DNA of 64,000 nt from Bacteroidia bacterium (GTDB lineage: Bacteria; Bacteroidota; Bacteroidia; UKL13-3). Below are positions 8,494 to 18,235 of this stretch, piece after piece. The stretch is taken from assembly GCA_014376805.1 (NCBI GenBank), contig JACMQU010000003.1, positions 1-64,000 on the forward strand. Reading direction: 5' to 3'. Numbering within the stretch: the first letter of the stretch is position 1; the number at the start of each line of letters is the position of its first letter. The translations under genes and the position numbers were made by a program. Below the pieces are notes generated by a model. It was given only the letters and a program-made list of their open reading frames with translations. It was not told the origin of the DNA and ran no database searches.

Positions 8494-9393
8494 ATGGAAG
8501 AACAAAAATCAAAACAAAATAGGAATGCAATAAGCCTTGTATTGCTATTGCTTATTGCCTCCCTGGGCTTTAATTTTTATCAATGGAGAAACCATGCAAA
8601 TGCAGTGGTTGAATATACCAATGATATTGATAGTTTAAACACGGCTAGGATGGATGTAGACAGAGAGTTGCAGAGCATTACGCTTGAACTTGAAAAATAC
8701 CGCGGTATTGCCGGTAATCTGGACACCTTGTTAAATGATGCTAACAATAAGATTGCTCTGCAGGATCAAAAAATTAAAAAATTGATTGCTGAAGAAAAAG
8801 ACAAAACTAAATTAAACAAACGCCTTAAAGAAGAACTTGCCGAACTTCGCAAATTACGTGATGAATATCTCGACCAGATTGATAATTTAATGGCCGAAAA
8901 TAAAACACTTAAGGATCAGAATACTTCTTTAAATTCTAAAATTGATAGTTTGAATGAGCAACGAAATATGCTTCAGACTAAAGTAACAACTGCTTCACAA
9001 TTAAAAGTTGAATACCTAAAGCTTAGCTCCTATAAAAAACGTAACAGCGGTAAATTTGTAGAAAGTGTGCTGGCTAAACGCACAAATAAAATAAATGCCT
9101 GCTTTACCATTATGGATAATAAAATTGCTCCTGCCGGAGATAAGATGGTATATCTTGTTATAACAGAACCAGGTGGTAAAGTATTAATGGGTAATTCAAA
9201 AGCTCAATTTGTAAATTCTGAGAATGTTACAGTTGATGCGACAGCAAGTCAGAAGGTTACTTACACCGGAGATAAACAGGATGTATGTCTTGCCTATGAA
9301 AATGACGAGAGAATTCTTGAATCTGGAACTTATAATGTTAATGTATATGTAGAAAATACATTGGTTCACCAAAGTACTTATGTTTTAAAATAA
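8494..9393 (+). CDS. Membrane-anchored coiled-coil protein, function unknown
   Basis: 299 residues. A short basic N-terminus precedes one membrane segment at about 13-32, then a long heptad-rich coiled coil at about 45-170 full of K, E, L and N. The C-terminal 120 residues look like a compact beta domain with one Cys in ACFTIMDN and one in DVCLAYEND. The layout suggests a protein held in the inner membrane with its coil and globular end in the periplasm. I do not recognise a named family. It is a single-gene unit, with a promoter candidate upstream and a strong terminator directly downstream. Confidence 0.8.
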   Translation: MEEQKSKQNRNAISLVLLLLIASLGFNFYQWRNHANAVVEYTNDIDSLNTARMDVDRELQSITLELEKYRGIAGNLDTLLNDANNKIALQDQKIKKLIAEEKDKTKLNKRLKEELAELRKLRDEYLDQIDNLMAENKTLKDQNTSLNSKIDSLNEQRNMLQTKVTTASQLKVEYLKLSSYKKRNSGKFVESVLAKRTNKINACFTIMDNKIAPAGDKMVYLVITEPGGKVLMGNSKAQFVNSENVTVDATASQKVTYTGDKQDVCLAYENDERILESGTYNVNVYVENTLVHQSTYVLK

Positions 9394-9403
9394 CATGTTA
9401 AAA

Positions 9404-9444
9404 CAAAAAAAGGAAAGAATAATTTTTAAACTTTCCTTTTTTTG
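9404..9444 (+). terminator. Strong intrinsic terminator
   Basis: A perfect 14-base inverted repeat, CAAAAAAAGGAAAG (9404-9417) against CTTTCCTTTTTTTG (9431-9444) with a 13-base AT-rich loop, starts 10 bases after the coiled-coil gene stop. The 3' arm ends in seven T. Confidence 0.85.
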
Positions 9445-9457
9445 TTTATTTATCAAG

Positions 9458-9504
9458 ACCATTAGACCCTTTGCAAGTGAACAACTTGACGAGGGTTTAA
9501 TGGT
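9458..9504. repeat. 47-base imperfect palindrome, unexplained
   Basis: Outer arms ACCATTAGACCCT (9458-9470) and AGGGTTTAATGGT (9492-9504) differ by one G-T wobble. Inner arms CAAGT (9474-9478) and ACTTG (9484-9488) enclose the loop GAACA. A TTG/ACG internal loop separates the two stems. It lies between the coiled-coil gene terminator and the end of the convergent DinB-like gene and has no T tract on either strand. Confidence 0.75.
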
Positions 9505-9558
9505 TTATAGAGCTTGGTTCAAAAGTGTTTTAACAGGTAATTTTAACTGCTGCTTTTA

Positions 9559-10080
9559 TTATTTTCCGATATAGCGTGCCTCAATAATATTGCGGTGGTG
9601 CATCTCATGGCCGCAAATTATAAAAGGCATGGCATTAACACGCATCAAATTTCCGTTGGCAGTTCCGGTTTGGCTCAGCATTTCTTCATCAAAGCCTGCA
9701 AATAATTCTATGGTTCCGGCTCGTAGTAAAGAAAATTCTTTTACAATATTGAGTATTTTTTTTGTATGTGCTTTGCTGTTGGGTACATACAAATCCTGAT
9801 CAAATCCGGGTAGATCTGTTTTATCTTTGCGGGCAAAACGCAATGCGCGATAAGCAAAAATTCTTTCTGTATCCATCAGGTGAATCAATATTTCCATGAT
9901 TGTCCATTTGCCCGGAGCATAACTGCTTTGGAGCGTATTGTCATCTAAAGAAGTAACCAGATCAATGGTATCCATGTGCTGTTGTTGCAAATCACCAAGT
10001 ATATTAGTTGTATTGCTACTTAAGGTTACATAGTTTTGGTAATATGGCGCGTAATCGCCATCATTAGGTTTGTTTATCAT
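9559..10080 (-). CDS. DinB-family (DinB_2) putative metal-dependent protein
   Basis: 173 residues of the four-helix DinB/YfiT fold. The three expected metal-binding histidines are visible: one in HLMDTERIFAYRALRF and two in GHEMHHRNII. The motif YAPGKWTIMEILIHLMDTE is typical of DinB_2 proteins. Relatives include thiol S-transferases such as the bacillithiol transferase BstA, but the substrate here cannot be read. The gene is monocistronic, convergent to the coiled-coil gene. A related gene of this fold is decayed at 18236-18725. Confidence 0.85.
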   Translation of the reverse strand: MINKPNDGDYAPYYQNYVTLSSNTTNILGDLQQQHMDTIDLVTSLDDNTLQSSYAPGKWTIMEILIHLMDTERIFAYRALRFARKDKTDLPGFDQDLYVPNSKAHTKKILNIVKEFSLLRAGTIELFAGFDEEMLSQTGTANGNLMRVNAMPFIICGHEMHHRNIIEARYIGK

Positions 10081-10185
10081 GATGCAATTTTACTTATTTT
10101 TTTAAAACTTTAAAACCTGTTCTTTTTCTTTACACTGGCAGAAACATAATCAGGCAAAGTTGTTTGTTGTAAAACAAAAATTCAA

Positions 10186-10689
10186 TTAATAACACATGGA
10201 TTCAATCAGTAAGCGATGTAGCGGATATTGCGCACTTAATATGTTTTTATCGGCAAGTGCTAAATCAGAAAAATCGAAGCCCGGTGCAACTGTGCAACCT
10301 GCAAGGCTAAAGCCATTTTCAATTTCACATCTTGAACCAAACCAGTTGCCCGCTTTAACTACACATTGAAATGTTTCTCCCATGTCTGTATTGCTTCCCA
10401 GTTTATGAGTAATAAGGTTTCCGTTCGTTTCTATTTCATAAATGGTGAGTTTATTACCGGTATAAAAATGCCATAACTCATCGCTGGCTATTTTATGAAA
10501 AGCAGAAAATTCTCCGTATGACAATAAGAAATAAATGGCTGTAGAAGCATTCCGGGGGCCACTAAATGCATTTGTTAGAGTTTTAGTATCCAGTATGCAT
10601 TCACTGCGATAAGTTTCTCTGTAAGCACCTCCTTCAACGTGTTGGGTCAACCCAAGTTGTTTTATGTAGTATGCAGCGTTTTTATTCAT
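10186..10689 (-). CDS. Cupin-fold protein, DUF985 family
   Basis: 167 residues matching the DUF985 cupin family (YML079w-like): N-terminal IKQLGLTQHVEGGAYRETYRS, middle STAIYFLLSYGEFSAFHKI and SDELWHFYTGN, and late AGNWFGSR and FSLAGCTVAPGFDF. The fold is a double-stranded beta-helix that may bind a small ligand; no reaction is established. The full domain is present. It follows the DinB-like gene on the same strand after 105 bases. Confidence 0.85.
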   Translation of the reverse strand: MNKNAAYYIKQLGLTQHVEGGAYRETYRSECILDTKTLTNAFSGPRNASTAIYFLLSYGEFSAFHKIASDELWHFYTGNKLTIYEIETNGNLITHKLGSNTDMGETFQCVVKAGNWFGSRCEIENGFSLAGCTVAPGFDFSDLALADKNILSAQYPLHRLLIESMCY

Positions 10690-10861
10690 GCGCTAAAATT
10701 AAAAAATTAATGTACCAACCCATAACCCATAATAAATCAAAGTTTGCCAAAAAACATTTTTGGGTTGCAGCACAAATACAGGCAATACAACTGTGCTTGC
10801 CTTGTTGCCCATTGTGAGCAAGTTACCTGGTGCAAGTTTGCGCTAACACTAATATCCTAAC

Positions 10862-11227
10862 CTAATGCTTGTGTTCCGGACTAAACACATTTGCCTTATG
10901 GCCAAAATGGTGCACAAAGTCACGCATTTCATCAGATAGTTCTTTATTGTTGGTAGCTTTTTCAAAAGTATCGGCCATGGTAGCCAGGGTTTGAAACATA
11001 AACAAATTCATTTCTTCTATATTCATGTCCTGAGTCCACAAGTCAATGCGCATTGCATTCTGTTTTAGTCCATCAAAAATACTTAACATCATACCTTTAG
11101 CACTTTCTTTTCCTTCAAAGTCAGAATCATCTGCATCCCATTCAATATTTACCGGCAGGTTTTCTTTATTTAAATGTACGTCAATTCTTATTTGCGATGT
11201 TTTGGTAATTGTTTTATCGTCACTCAT
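10862..11227 (-). CDS. gldC: Gliding motility protein GldC
   Basis: 121 residues matching GldC: SQIRIDVHLNKENLPVNIEW, AKGMMLSIFD, LWTQDMNIEEMN and FVHHFGHKANVF. GldC is a small cytoplasmic protein required for normal gliding in Flavobacterium johnsoniae, and homologues are widespread in Bacteroidota that do not glide. Its exact role is unknown. It is the last gene of a minus-strand unit, 24 bases after the MerR-family gene, which itself follows an M23 peptidase gene. Confidence 0.92.
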   Translation of the reverse strand: MSDDKTITKTSQIRIDVHLNKENLPVNIEWDADDSDFEGKESAKGMMLSIFDGLKQNAMRIDLWTQDMNIEEMNLFMFQTLATMADTFEKATNNKELSDEMRDFVHHFGHKANVFSPEHKH

Positions 11228-11251
11228 TTTTTGCAGTTTTATTTTTTGTCT

Positions 11252-11617
11252 TTAAATTATTAAATCATCTTCAATTGTTTGGGAGCTAAGATTTTCTTTC
11301 AGTTTTATCAGAAATGTTTTTATTGAATTTAATTTTTCTGTAAGCTCCGTTTTCAACTCCTGTTTAGCGGGGTTCAATTTTAGCTTTTCTTTTGCACCCG
11401 GCAAAGTATATCCTTCAATTTTTACTAACTGATAAATAGTTTTCAAAAGTATCAGATCTCCCCTGGAATATTTGCGCGTACCACCGCTGGTTTTACGTGG
11501 TTTTAACTGTTCAAATTCTTTCTCCCAAAACCTGATTAACGAGGGTGCTACCTGCAAAATTTCCGCAATTTCGCCAATAGTATAATTTACTTTTTCAATT
11601 GCTTCTGATTTATCCAA
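11252..11617 (-). CDS. MerR-family transcriptional regulator
   Basis: 121 residues. The N-terminal winged helix reads YTIGEIAEILQVAPSLIRFWEKEFEQLKPRKTSGGTRKYSRGDL, the classic MerR DNA-binding region, followed by a short helix and a coiled C-terminus for dimerisation. No cysteine-based metal site is visible, so a metal effector is unlikely. It lies between the M23 peptidase gene (17 bases upstream) and gldC (24 bases downstream), a conserved trio in Bacteroidota. The regulated genes are unknown. Confidence 0.88.
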   Translation of the reverse strand: MDKSEAIEKVNYTIGEIAEILQVAPSLIRFWEKEFEQLKPRKTSGGTRKYSRGDLILLKTIYQLVKIEGYTLPGAKEKLKLNPAKQELKTELTEKLNSIKTFLIKLKENLSSQTIEDDLII

Positions 11618-11634
11618 AACTGTTTAATAGAAAT

Positions 11635-12603
11635 TTAGTCAAACGATTGTCCTTCTCTTGAAGCGATATCTCTGATAGCCTGATACTCTTCTTCTGTAAG
11701 ATCGTTAAAGAAATAATTTATAGGGTTAATTTTATTCTCTCCTTTTATAATTTCATAATGCACATGTGGCGCGGTAGAGGTGCCTGTTGAACCAACATAG
11801 CCAATTAACTCACCACGCTTAATATGCTCCCCCGGTTTTGCCTTTATTCGGCTCATGTGTGCATATAAGGATGAATACCCAAAACCATGGTTAATGATTA
11901 CATGGTTACCATAACCGTTGCCATTCTCTGCAGTGGAAATAGTACCATTACCTGTAGCATAAATAGGTGTACCTTGTGGTGCCGTAAAATCTATACCCGA
12001 ATGGAATTTATGTGTCTTAAAAATTGGGTGAATCCGGTATCCAAAACCTGATGCTATTCTCTTCAGGTCTTTATTAGATATTGGTTGTATTGCCGGAATA
12101 CTTGCCAGAAACTCTGTTTTATTTTTTGCCAGTTTGTTCAATTCATCAAAAGATTTACTTTGAACATATACCTGTGCAGATAATTCATCTACTTTTTTTG
12201 TGAGGGAAATAATCTCTTCTGAATTATCATAACCTTCCAGTCCGCGATATTTATCCACACCGCCAAATCCTGCCTTTCTAATGTTGATGTCAATTGGTTC
12301 AGCCTCAAAAATAGCTCTGTAAATATTAGCATCTCTATCCTGAAGCTCCGTTAATACACCGCCTAACTCTTTTATCTTATTGTTTAATCCCTTAACCTGC
12401 AGCTTGTATTGCTCATTCTCCCGCTTTAGTGCTTTCTCTTTTGGAGAGTCCATAAACGTGTAAACTGCAAATACCATAATGCCTCCTGCAACAGCACTCG
12501 CCGATAGAAAACCAAATACCCTGAGTAAAATGCCTGAGATACTTGTGCGAACTTTTTCAAAGTCGAGTTTGTGCGGATTATAAAAGTATTTTATTTTTGC
12601 CAA
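11635..12603 (-). CDS. M23-family peptidoglycan endopeptidase, membrane anchored
   Basis: 322 residues. A cytoplasmic stub (1-24), a membrane segment at about 27-50, a coiled-coil linker (55-150) and a LytM/M23 domain (about 185-300). Zinc ligands and catalytic histidines are visible: HPIFKTHKFHSGIDF, SSLYAHMS and APHVHYEI (HxH). All key residues are present, so it should be an active cell-wall hydrolase facing the periplasm. It is the first gene of the M23-MerR-gldC operon, divergent from alaS across a 191-base gap. Confidence 0.9.
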   Translation of the reverse strand: MAKIKYFYNPHKLDFEKVRTSISGILLRVFGFLSASAVAGGIMVFAVYTFMDSPKEKALKRENEQYKLQVKGLNNKIKELGGVLTELQDRDANIYRAIFEAEPIDINIRKAGFGGVDKYRGLEGYDNSEEIISLTKKVDELSAQVYVQSKSFDELNKLAKNKTEFLASIPAIQPISNKDLKRIASGFGYRIHPIFKTHKFHSGIDFTAPQGTPIYATGNGTISTAENGNGYGNHVIINHGFGYSSLYAHMSRIKAKPGEHIKRGELIGYVGSTGTSTAPHVHYEIIKGENKINPINYFFNDLTEEEYQAIRDIASREGQSFD

Positions 12604-12794
12604 TGTTTATTTTTTATTGCTTCTGAAATGAAAAATATTAATTCATACAAAACTTATAATCGAACTTAAAATTATACCTCAGTAAACATTTTAAAATGTT
12701 AAACTTGTAAGCTAATTTGTTATTTAAAGAAACACAAAAATAAAATAATATCACTTAAATAATAAATAAATATATAATCTACTGATTTTCAGAT

Positions 12795-15473
12795 ATGAAC
12801 TCAAACAAAATACGCCAGCAATTTTTAGATTTCTTTGAAAGTAAGGGCCATAAAATAGTTGCTTCGGCTCCTATTGTGGTTAAAAATGACCCTACTTTAA
12901 TGTTTACAAATGCTGGTATGAACCAATTTAAAGATTGGTTTTTAGGAAATGAAGAACCAAAATATCAGCGGGTTGCCGATACTCAGAAATGTTTACGGGT
13001 AAGTGGTAAACACAACGACCTGGAAGAAGTGGGTGTTGATACATATCACCATACCATGTTTGAGATGCTGGGTAACTGGAGCTTTGGTGATTATTTTAAA
13101 AAAGAAGCCATTGAATGGGCCTGGGAATTATTAACTAAAGTTTATGGCTTGCCTAAAGACCGTTTGTATGTGAGTGTTTTTGAAGGCGATGAAAATGAGA
13201 ACCTGGCTTTTGATCAGGAGGCTTATGATAACTGGTGCTTGTGGATTGATCCGCAAAGAATTATAAACGGCAACAAAAAAGATAATTTTTGGGAGATGGG
13301 TGATACCGGCCCCTGCGGACCATGTACAGAGATTCACATTGATCTGCGTTCTGATGCTGAACGCAAACTGGTGGAAGGAAAAACACTGGTAAATAATGAT
13401 CATCCGCAGGTTATTGAAATATGGAATAATGTGTTTATGGAGTTTAACCGGAAGACTGATGGCAGTCTGGAAAAACTCCCTGCCCAACATGTAGATACAG
13501 GGATGGGCTTTGAGCGATTGTGCAGAGCTATTGAAGCTAAGGCGTCAAATTATGATACCGATGTATTTGCGCCTACTATACAATTTATTGAAAAACAGGC
13601 AGGAATAATATACGAATTTAGTGATTGCAAAACGGATATTGCCATGCGGGTAATGGCAGATCATATAAGGGCAATATGTTTTGCCATCGCAGACGGACAA
13701 CTGCCTTCAAGTAATGGCGCCGGGTATGTTATACGTAGAATTTTACGTAGAGCTGTGCGTTATCAATATCAGTTTTTAAATATTACTGAACCATTTTTAT
13801 GTAAGTTGGGTGAATTAATAGCTGTTAATTTTAAAAATGTTTTTCCTGAATTATTTGCACAGAAAGAATTTGTATTAAAAGTAATCAGAGAAGAGGAAAC
13901 ATCGTTTTTAAAAACATTAGAACGGGGGCTTGTTAGATTAGATATGAAGACAAGTGTTACTGATTCTCCGGGTGCAATTGGTATTACTGATGAATTAAAT
14001 AAGTTCTTTTCTGATGTAAATACCGAACAAAAAATATTAGGCGGATCTACTGCTTTTGAACTGTATGATACTTATGGATTTCCTATTGATCTAACCTTGT
14101 TAATAGCTAAAGAACGCGGTTATGATGTTGACATGGCCGGTTTCGAAGAAGAACTTCAAAAGCAAAAAACAAGATCGCGCAAGGCCACTTCTATTGAAAC
14201 CGCTGATTGGGTAGTACTGGAAGAAAATGATAAGTTAGAATTTGTAGGCTATGAGCAAACAGAAGCCGAGGTGAAAATAATGCGTTTTCGTAAAGTAAAA
14301 AGCAAGGGCAAAGAACAGTTTCAGTTAGTATTTAACCAAACCCCTTTTTATGCAGAAAGCGGTGGACAGGTTGGTGATACAGGTACCATAGAAAGCATCA
14401 ATGAAAAAATAAATATTATTGATACACAAAAAGAAAATAATTTAATTATTCACATTGCTGCAAAGTTGCCGGAAAATGCAAGTGCAATGTTTACGGCCAA
14501 AATAGATATAACTAAACGCAGATTAACAGAAGCTAACCACTCCGCAACGCATTTGTTGCATGCCTCATTGCGCAGCGTGTTGGGCACACATGTAGAACAA
14601 AAAGGCAGTCTTGTAAACAATGATCACCTGCGTTTCGACTTCTCGCATTTTAAAGCGATGAGTGATGAGGAAATACATGCAGTAGAAGTTATGGTGAACC
14701 AAAAAGTACGTGAAAATATAGTACTTAAGGAACGCAGAAATGTACCTATTGAAGAGGCCAGAAAATTAGGTGCAATGGCTCTATTTGGCGAAAAATATGG
14801 CGACTCGGTGCGGGTTATTACCTTTGATGAAAATTACAGCAGTGAACTATGCGGGGGTACCCATGTGCGGGCAACCGGAGAGATAGGGTTATTTAAGCTT
14901 ATAAGTGAAAATGCAGTTGCTGCCGGTGTGCGGCGTATTGAAGCGGTAACTGCTGAAGGTGCCGAAAAGTGGGTACAGACGCAGCAAACAACTATAAATA
15001 ACCTTACCGGATTATTAAAGGTAAAAGACATTACCAAAGCAATTGAACAATTGTTGCATGAAAGAAATGATTTATTTAAAAAATTAGATATTCTGGAAGG
15101 AGAGAAGACCCTTGAAATTAAACAGCAAATGAAAGCTTTGGTTCAACATAAAAATGGTCTGAATATTTTGATCCGACAAGTTGAGGTGCCATCTGCAGAT
15201 CAGTTAAAAAACTTGTCTTTTCAGTTAAGAAACGAAATCGAAAACCTGTTTTGTGTGTTGGCCTGCGAGTTAAATGGCAAGCCACTGTTAAGTATTATTT
15301 TATCAGATAATTTAATTTCTGAACGCAAATTAAATGCGGGTAATATGGTAAAAGTACTTGCTAAATACATTGAGGGTGGCGGTGGCGGACAACCATTTTA
15401 TGCAACTGCAGGAGGCAATAACATGAATGGAATTGGAGCTGCATTAACCGCTGCATATACTTTAACAGATTAA
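12795..15473 (+). CDS. alaS: Alanyl-tRNA synthetase
   Basis: 892 residues, full length. The class II catalytic core starts with IRQQFLDFFESKGH and FTNAGMNQFKDWFLG. The editing domain zinc site is HSATHLLHASLR plus SELCGGTHVRATGEIG. The C-terminal oligomerisation and tRNA-binding domain ends with the glycine-rich GGGGGQPFYATAGG. It charges tRNA-Ala and clears mischarged Ser or Gly. It appears monocistronic. The ATG at 12795 begins the conserved N-terminus exactly. Confidence 0.98.
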   Translation: MNSNKIRQQFLDFFESKGHKIVASAPIVVKNDPTLMFTNAGMNQFKDWFLGNEEPKYQRVADTQKCLRVSGKHNDLEEVGVDTYHHTMFEMLGNWSFGDYFKKEAIEWAWELLTKVYGLPKDRLYVSVFEGDENENLAFDQEAYDNWCLWIDPQRIINGNKKDNFWEMGDTGPCGPCTEIHIDLRSDAERKLVEGKTLVNNDHPQVIEIWNNVFMEFNRKTDGSLEKLPAQHVDTGMGFERLCRAIEAKASNYDTDVFAPTIQFIEKQAGIIYEFSDCKTDIAMRVMADHIRAICFAIADGQLPSSNGAGYVIRRILRRAVRYQYQFLNITEPFLCKLGELIAVNFKNVFPELFAQKEFVLKVIREEETSFLKTLERGLVRLDMKTSVTDSPGAIGITDELNKFFSDVNTEQKILGGSTAFELYDTYGFPIDLTLLIAKERGYDVDMAGFEEELQKQKTRSRKATSIETADWVVLEENDKLEFVGYEQTEAEVKIMRFRKVKSKGKEQFQLVFNQTPFYAESGGQVGDTGTIESINEKINIIDTQKENNLIIHIAAKLPENASAMFTAKIDITKRRLTEANHSATHLLHASLRSVLGTHVEQKGSLVNNDHLRFDFSHFKAMSDEEIHAVEVMVNQKVRENIVLKERRNVPIEEARKLGAMALFGEKYGDSVRVITFDENYSSELCGGTHVRATGEIGLFKLISENAVAAGVRRIEAVTAEGAEKWVQTQQTTINNLTGLLKVKDITKAIEQLLHERNDLFKKLDILEGEKTLEIKQQMKALVQHKNGLNILIRQVEVPSADQLKNLSFQLRNEIENLFCVLACELNGKPLLSIILSDNLISERKLNAGNMVKVLAKYIEGGGGGQPFYATAGGNNMNGIGAALTAAYTLTD

Positions 15474-15725
15474 TAAACCAGAACGGATGAGTTTATTATT
15501 TCATTAATAAAAAGCTGTTTAAAGAATTGGTTAATTTACATATATATAACTAACTAAATTTTGTAAAGTACATTATGAAAATATACAGAGCATTCTAGTG
15601 TTTAAATAATAAATAATGGATGCTGTATAAAAATCGCTAAAAAATACTTTGACGTAACAAATACGTTTCAAAATTTATAGGAGAATAAATAATTATTTAT
15701 TCTTAATTATTAAATGTATAAATAA

Positions 15726-16598
15726 TTATGAAGGGTTTGAAGTTAAATTTCCTTCCAGATGAAACTTAACCAAATCATCCAGCGGCGATTTTAATATCTT
15801 GCCCATTTTCATGTCATAACTTATCGCCACTTCTTCTAAAATATCTTTAAATATAAATCCTACAGAACCAATGCAGTTAAATTTATAGTCTTTATAATCG
15901 GGATATTTACTGGCTAAATTTTTAAAGAAATCGCGAAATGAATCTCTAACTTTATTGCGGATGTAGGGATGTGTTACATACTCATCTGCAAATTTACAGA
16001 AATTGGCTAAGTAACGGTTCGGAAATTGTGTGGTGTACAATACATCAAAAATCTGTTCATTGTCTTTTATCTGAAAGCGTTCCTTAAATCGCGCCTGCAT
16101 TTGAGGTTCAAGTCTGTTACGCATAAAATCACGAACAATTTTCTTACCAATATAGCTACCGCTTCCTTCATCACCTAATAAATATCCTAAGGAATCAATA
16201 TTCATAGTTACCTCTTTACCATCATATAAGCAGGAGTTGCAACCTGTTCCTAATATCGCTGCAAAACCTTTTTCTCTGCCCAGTAAGGCGCGTGCTGTAG
16301 CCAGCAGATCATGGCCTACGAAAAGAGTTTTAGCATTTGGAAAACTTCTTTTTAATGCCGTATAAACAGTTTCTTTTCTTTCAGCGGTGCTGCAACCGGC
16401 ACCATAAAAATAAACTTCGGTAACTATATTCGCATCCAGATCCTTCAACAAATTTTCGGATAAGGAATAATATATAGCTTCCGTATCTATAAAATAAGGA
16501 TTGTAACCAATGGTATGAAATACTTTGCGGTTGGCATCGGTGGCATCCGTTAAACACCAGTCGGTTTTTGTTGAACCACTATCTGCAATTAAAAACAT
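15726..16598 (-). CDS. BadF/BcrA-type ATPase, N-acetylglucosamine kinase-like
   Basis: 290 residues of the ASKHA fold. Phosphate 1 motif LIADSGSTKTDWCL at the N-terminus, second motif ILGTGCNSCLYDG, and the family block DSLGYLLGDEGSGSYIGKK. Bacteroidota proteins of this type are annotated as N-acetylglucosamine kinases that recycle cell-wall sugars; true specificity is unproven. The gene is alone, convergent with alaS and divergent from the aminotransferase at 16777. The 15474-15725 gap holds only AT-rich sequence without clear signals. Confidence 0.85.
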   Translation of the reverse strand: MFLIADSGSTKTDWCLTDATDANRKVFHTIGYNPYFIDTEAIYYSLSENLLKDLDANIVTEVYFYGAGCSTAERKETVYTALKRSFPNAKTLFVGHDLLATARALLGREKGFAAILGTGCNSCLYDGKEVTMNIDSLGYLLGDEGSGSYIGKKIVRDFMRNRLEPQMQARFKERFQIKDNEQIFDVLYTTQFPNRYLANFCKFADEYVTHPYIRNKVRDSFRDFFKNLASKYPDYKDYKFNCIGSVGFIFKDILEEVAISYDMKMGKILKSPLDDLVKFHLEGNLTSNPS

Positions 16599-16776
16599 AG
16601 GTAAAAGTTTGTGAGCACGAGATTATTAAAATAAAACGGATTTGCAATAACAACTTAAAAAATGAAAGAACATTTCTGATTTAAATGGTTAAATAATTTA
16701 CCCTCAACTTTTTATAAATTATTTACGATTTGTGTTTTAAAATGCTTATAATTGGATTTTAATCCTATATGAGTAA

Positions 16777-17934
16777 ATGAACTTTTCCGGCTCGGTAAAA
16801 AGTAAACTACCCGGTGTTGGTACTACTATCTTCAGTGTAATGAGTGCATTGGCGCATGAACAGCAGGCTATTAACCTGGCACAGGGTTTCCCTGATTTTA
16901 ATTGCTCTCCCAAATTAATAGAACTTGTAAATCAATATATGCAAAAAGGTTTGAACCAGTATGCTCCTATGCCGGGAGTTATGGGTTTACGCGAAAAAAT
17001 TGCGGAGAAAACACAATCCTTATACGGTGCAACCTATAAACCCGATACTGAAGTAACCATAGTACCGGGAGGAACCCATGCCATTTATGCCGCCATTAGT
17101 GCAGTGGTAAGAGATGGCGATGAAGTTATTGTAATGGAGCCTTGTTATGATAGTTATATTCCTGCTATCGCTTTAAATGGAGGCAGGGCTGTTTTTTATG
17201 AACTGAAATATCCCGACTACCATATTGATTGGAATGAAATAAAAAAACTGATCAACTTCAAAACCCGCATGATTATGATTAATACGCCTCATAACCCAAC
17301 AGGAAGTATTATGGATGATAATGATATGTTGCAGTTGCAAAAAATACTCGATAATACAGATGTAGTGGTGCTAAGTGATGAGGTTTATGAGCATATTATA
17401 TTTGATAAGCTTGAACATCAGAGTGTGGCCAGATTTTCGAAGTTGGCAGAACGAAGTTTTATTGTATCTTCGTTTGGTAAAACCTTTCATACAACAGGTT
17501 GGAAAATGGGCTATGTATTAGCTCCTGAAAACCTCACGAAAGAATTTAGAAAAGTGCATCAGTTTATGGCGTTCAGTGCAAATACTCCTATACAGTACGC
17601 CATTGCTGATTATATAAGTGATACAGATACATACCTTCAATTAAACCAATTTTATGAAGATAAAAGGAACTATTTTCAAAAACTCGTTAAGGGTTCAAAC
17701 TTTAAGCTATTGCCGTGCAAGGGTTCATATTTTCAAATGCTCAACTATGCGAAGATTACGCAGGAACGCGACACTGAGTTTGCCGTGCGTTTAACCAAAG
17801 AACACAAAGTGGCTAGTATTCCTACCTCCGTTTTCTATCATAAAAATGTAGATAATAATGTGCTGCGTTTTTGTTTTGCCAAAAGTAACGAAACACTGGA
17901 AATGGCCGCTGAGAAATTAATGCGTGTTACTTAA
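16777..17934 (+). CDS. PLP-dependent methionine-type aminotransferase
   Basis: 385 residues, class I/II aminotransferase. Motifs: INLAQGFPDF, NQYAPMPGVMGLREKI, NTPHNPTGS, SDEVYEHIIFD, and PLP lysine in SSFGKTFHTTGWKMGY. The closest named type is the YbdL-like methionine aminotransferase, which converts keto-methylthiobutyrate to methionine in salvage. Substrate is inferred from family resemblance only. It stands alone on the plus strand. A second, different aminotransferase lies at 43062. Confidence 0.9.
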   Translation: MNFSGSVKSKLPGVGTTIFSVMSALAHEQQAINLAQGFPDFNCSPKLIELVNQYMQKGLNQYAPMPGVMGLREKIAEKTQSLYGATYKPDTEVTIVPGGTHAIYAAISAVVRDGDEVIVMEPCYDSYIPAIALNGGRAVFYELKYPDYHIDWNEIKKLINFKTRMIMINTPHNPTGSIMDDNDMLQLQKILDNTDVVVLSDEVYEHIIFDKLEHQSVARFSKLAERSFIVSSFGKTFHTTGWKMGYVLAPENLTKEFRKVHQFMAFSANTPIQYAIADYISDTDTYLQLNQFYEDKRNYFQKLVKGSNFKLLPCKGSYFQMLNYAKITQERDTEFAVRLTKEHKVASIPTSVFYHKNVDNNVLRFCFAKSNETLEMAAEKLMRVT

Positions 17935-18235
17935 TTAACCCCGTTCAACTACTTGCACAATTATGTTTAATATGCTACCCTATGCTGCTATTTTCATTTG
18001 TTAAGCCAATACATAAGTATTAGTTTATACCTAATTTTGTTTAAGCTAATCTCATTCAAAAGCTATACTTTATTTTAACTATATAGCGGGCTTTATGGTT
18101 TACTTTTATAAATCACATCGCAAACCCGCTTAGCTTATAGGTTGCAGATGTTTTATGGTATTTATAGGAATGTTTGCATACAATTTTGTAGTATATTTTT
18201 ATTCCTATATTAATCCCATCCCAATCATAGAACAA
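17935..18235. other. Intergenic stretch without a supported gene
   Basis: About 300 AT-rich bases between the aminotransferase and the decayed YfiT-like gene. I see no open frame of interest. The only structure is a weak inverted repeat, AGCGGG (18085-18090) against CCCGCT (18125-18130), with a loop of 34 bases. Confidence 0.6.

Noticed and set aside
18085-18130. Inverted repeat AGCGGG/CCCGCT as a possible terminator
   Set aside because: The loop is 34 bases and no T run follows.
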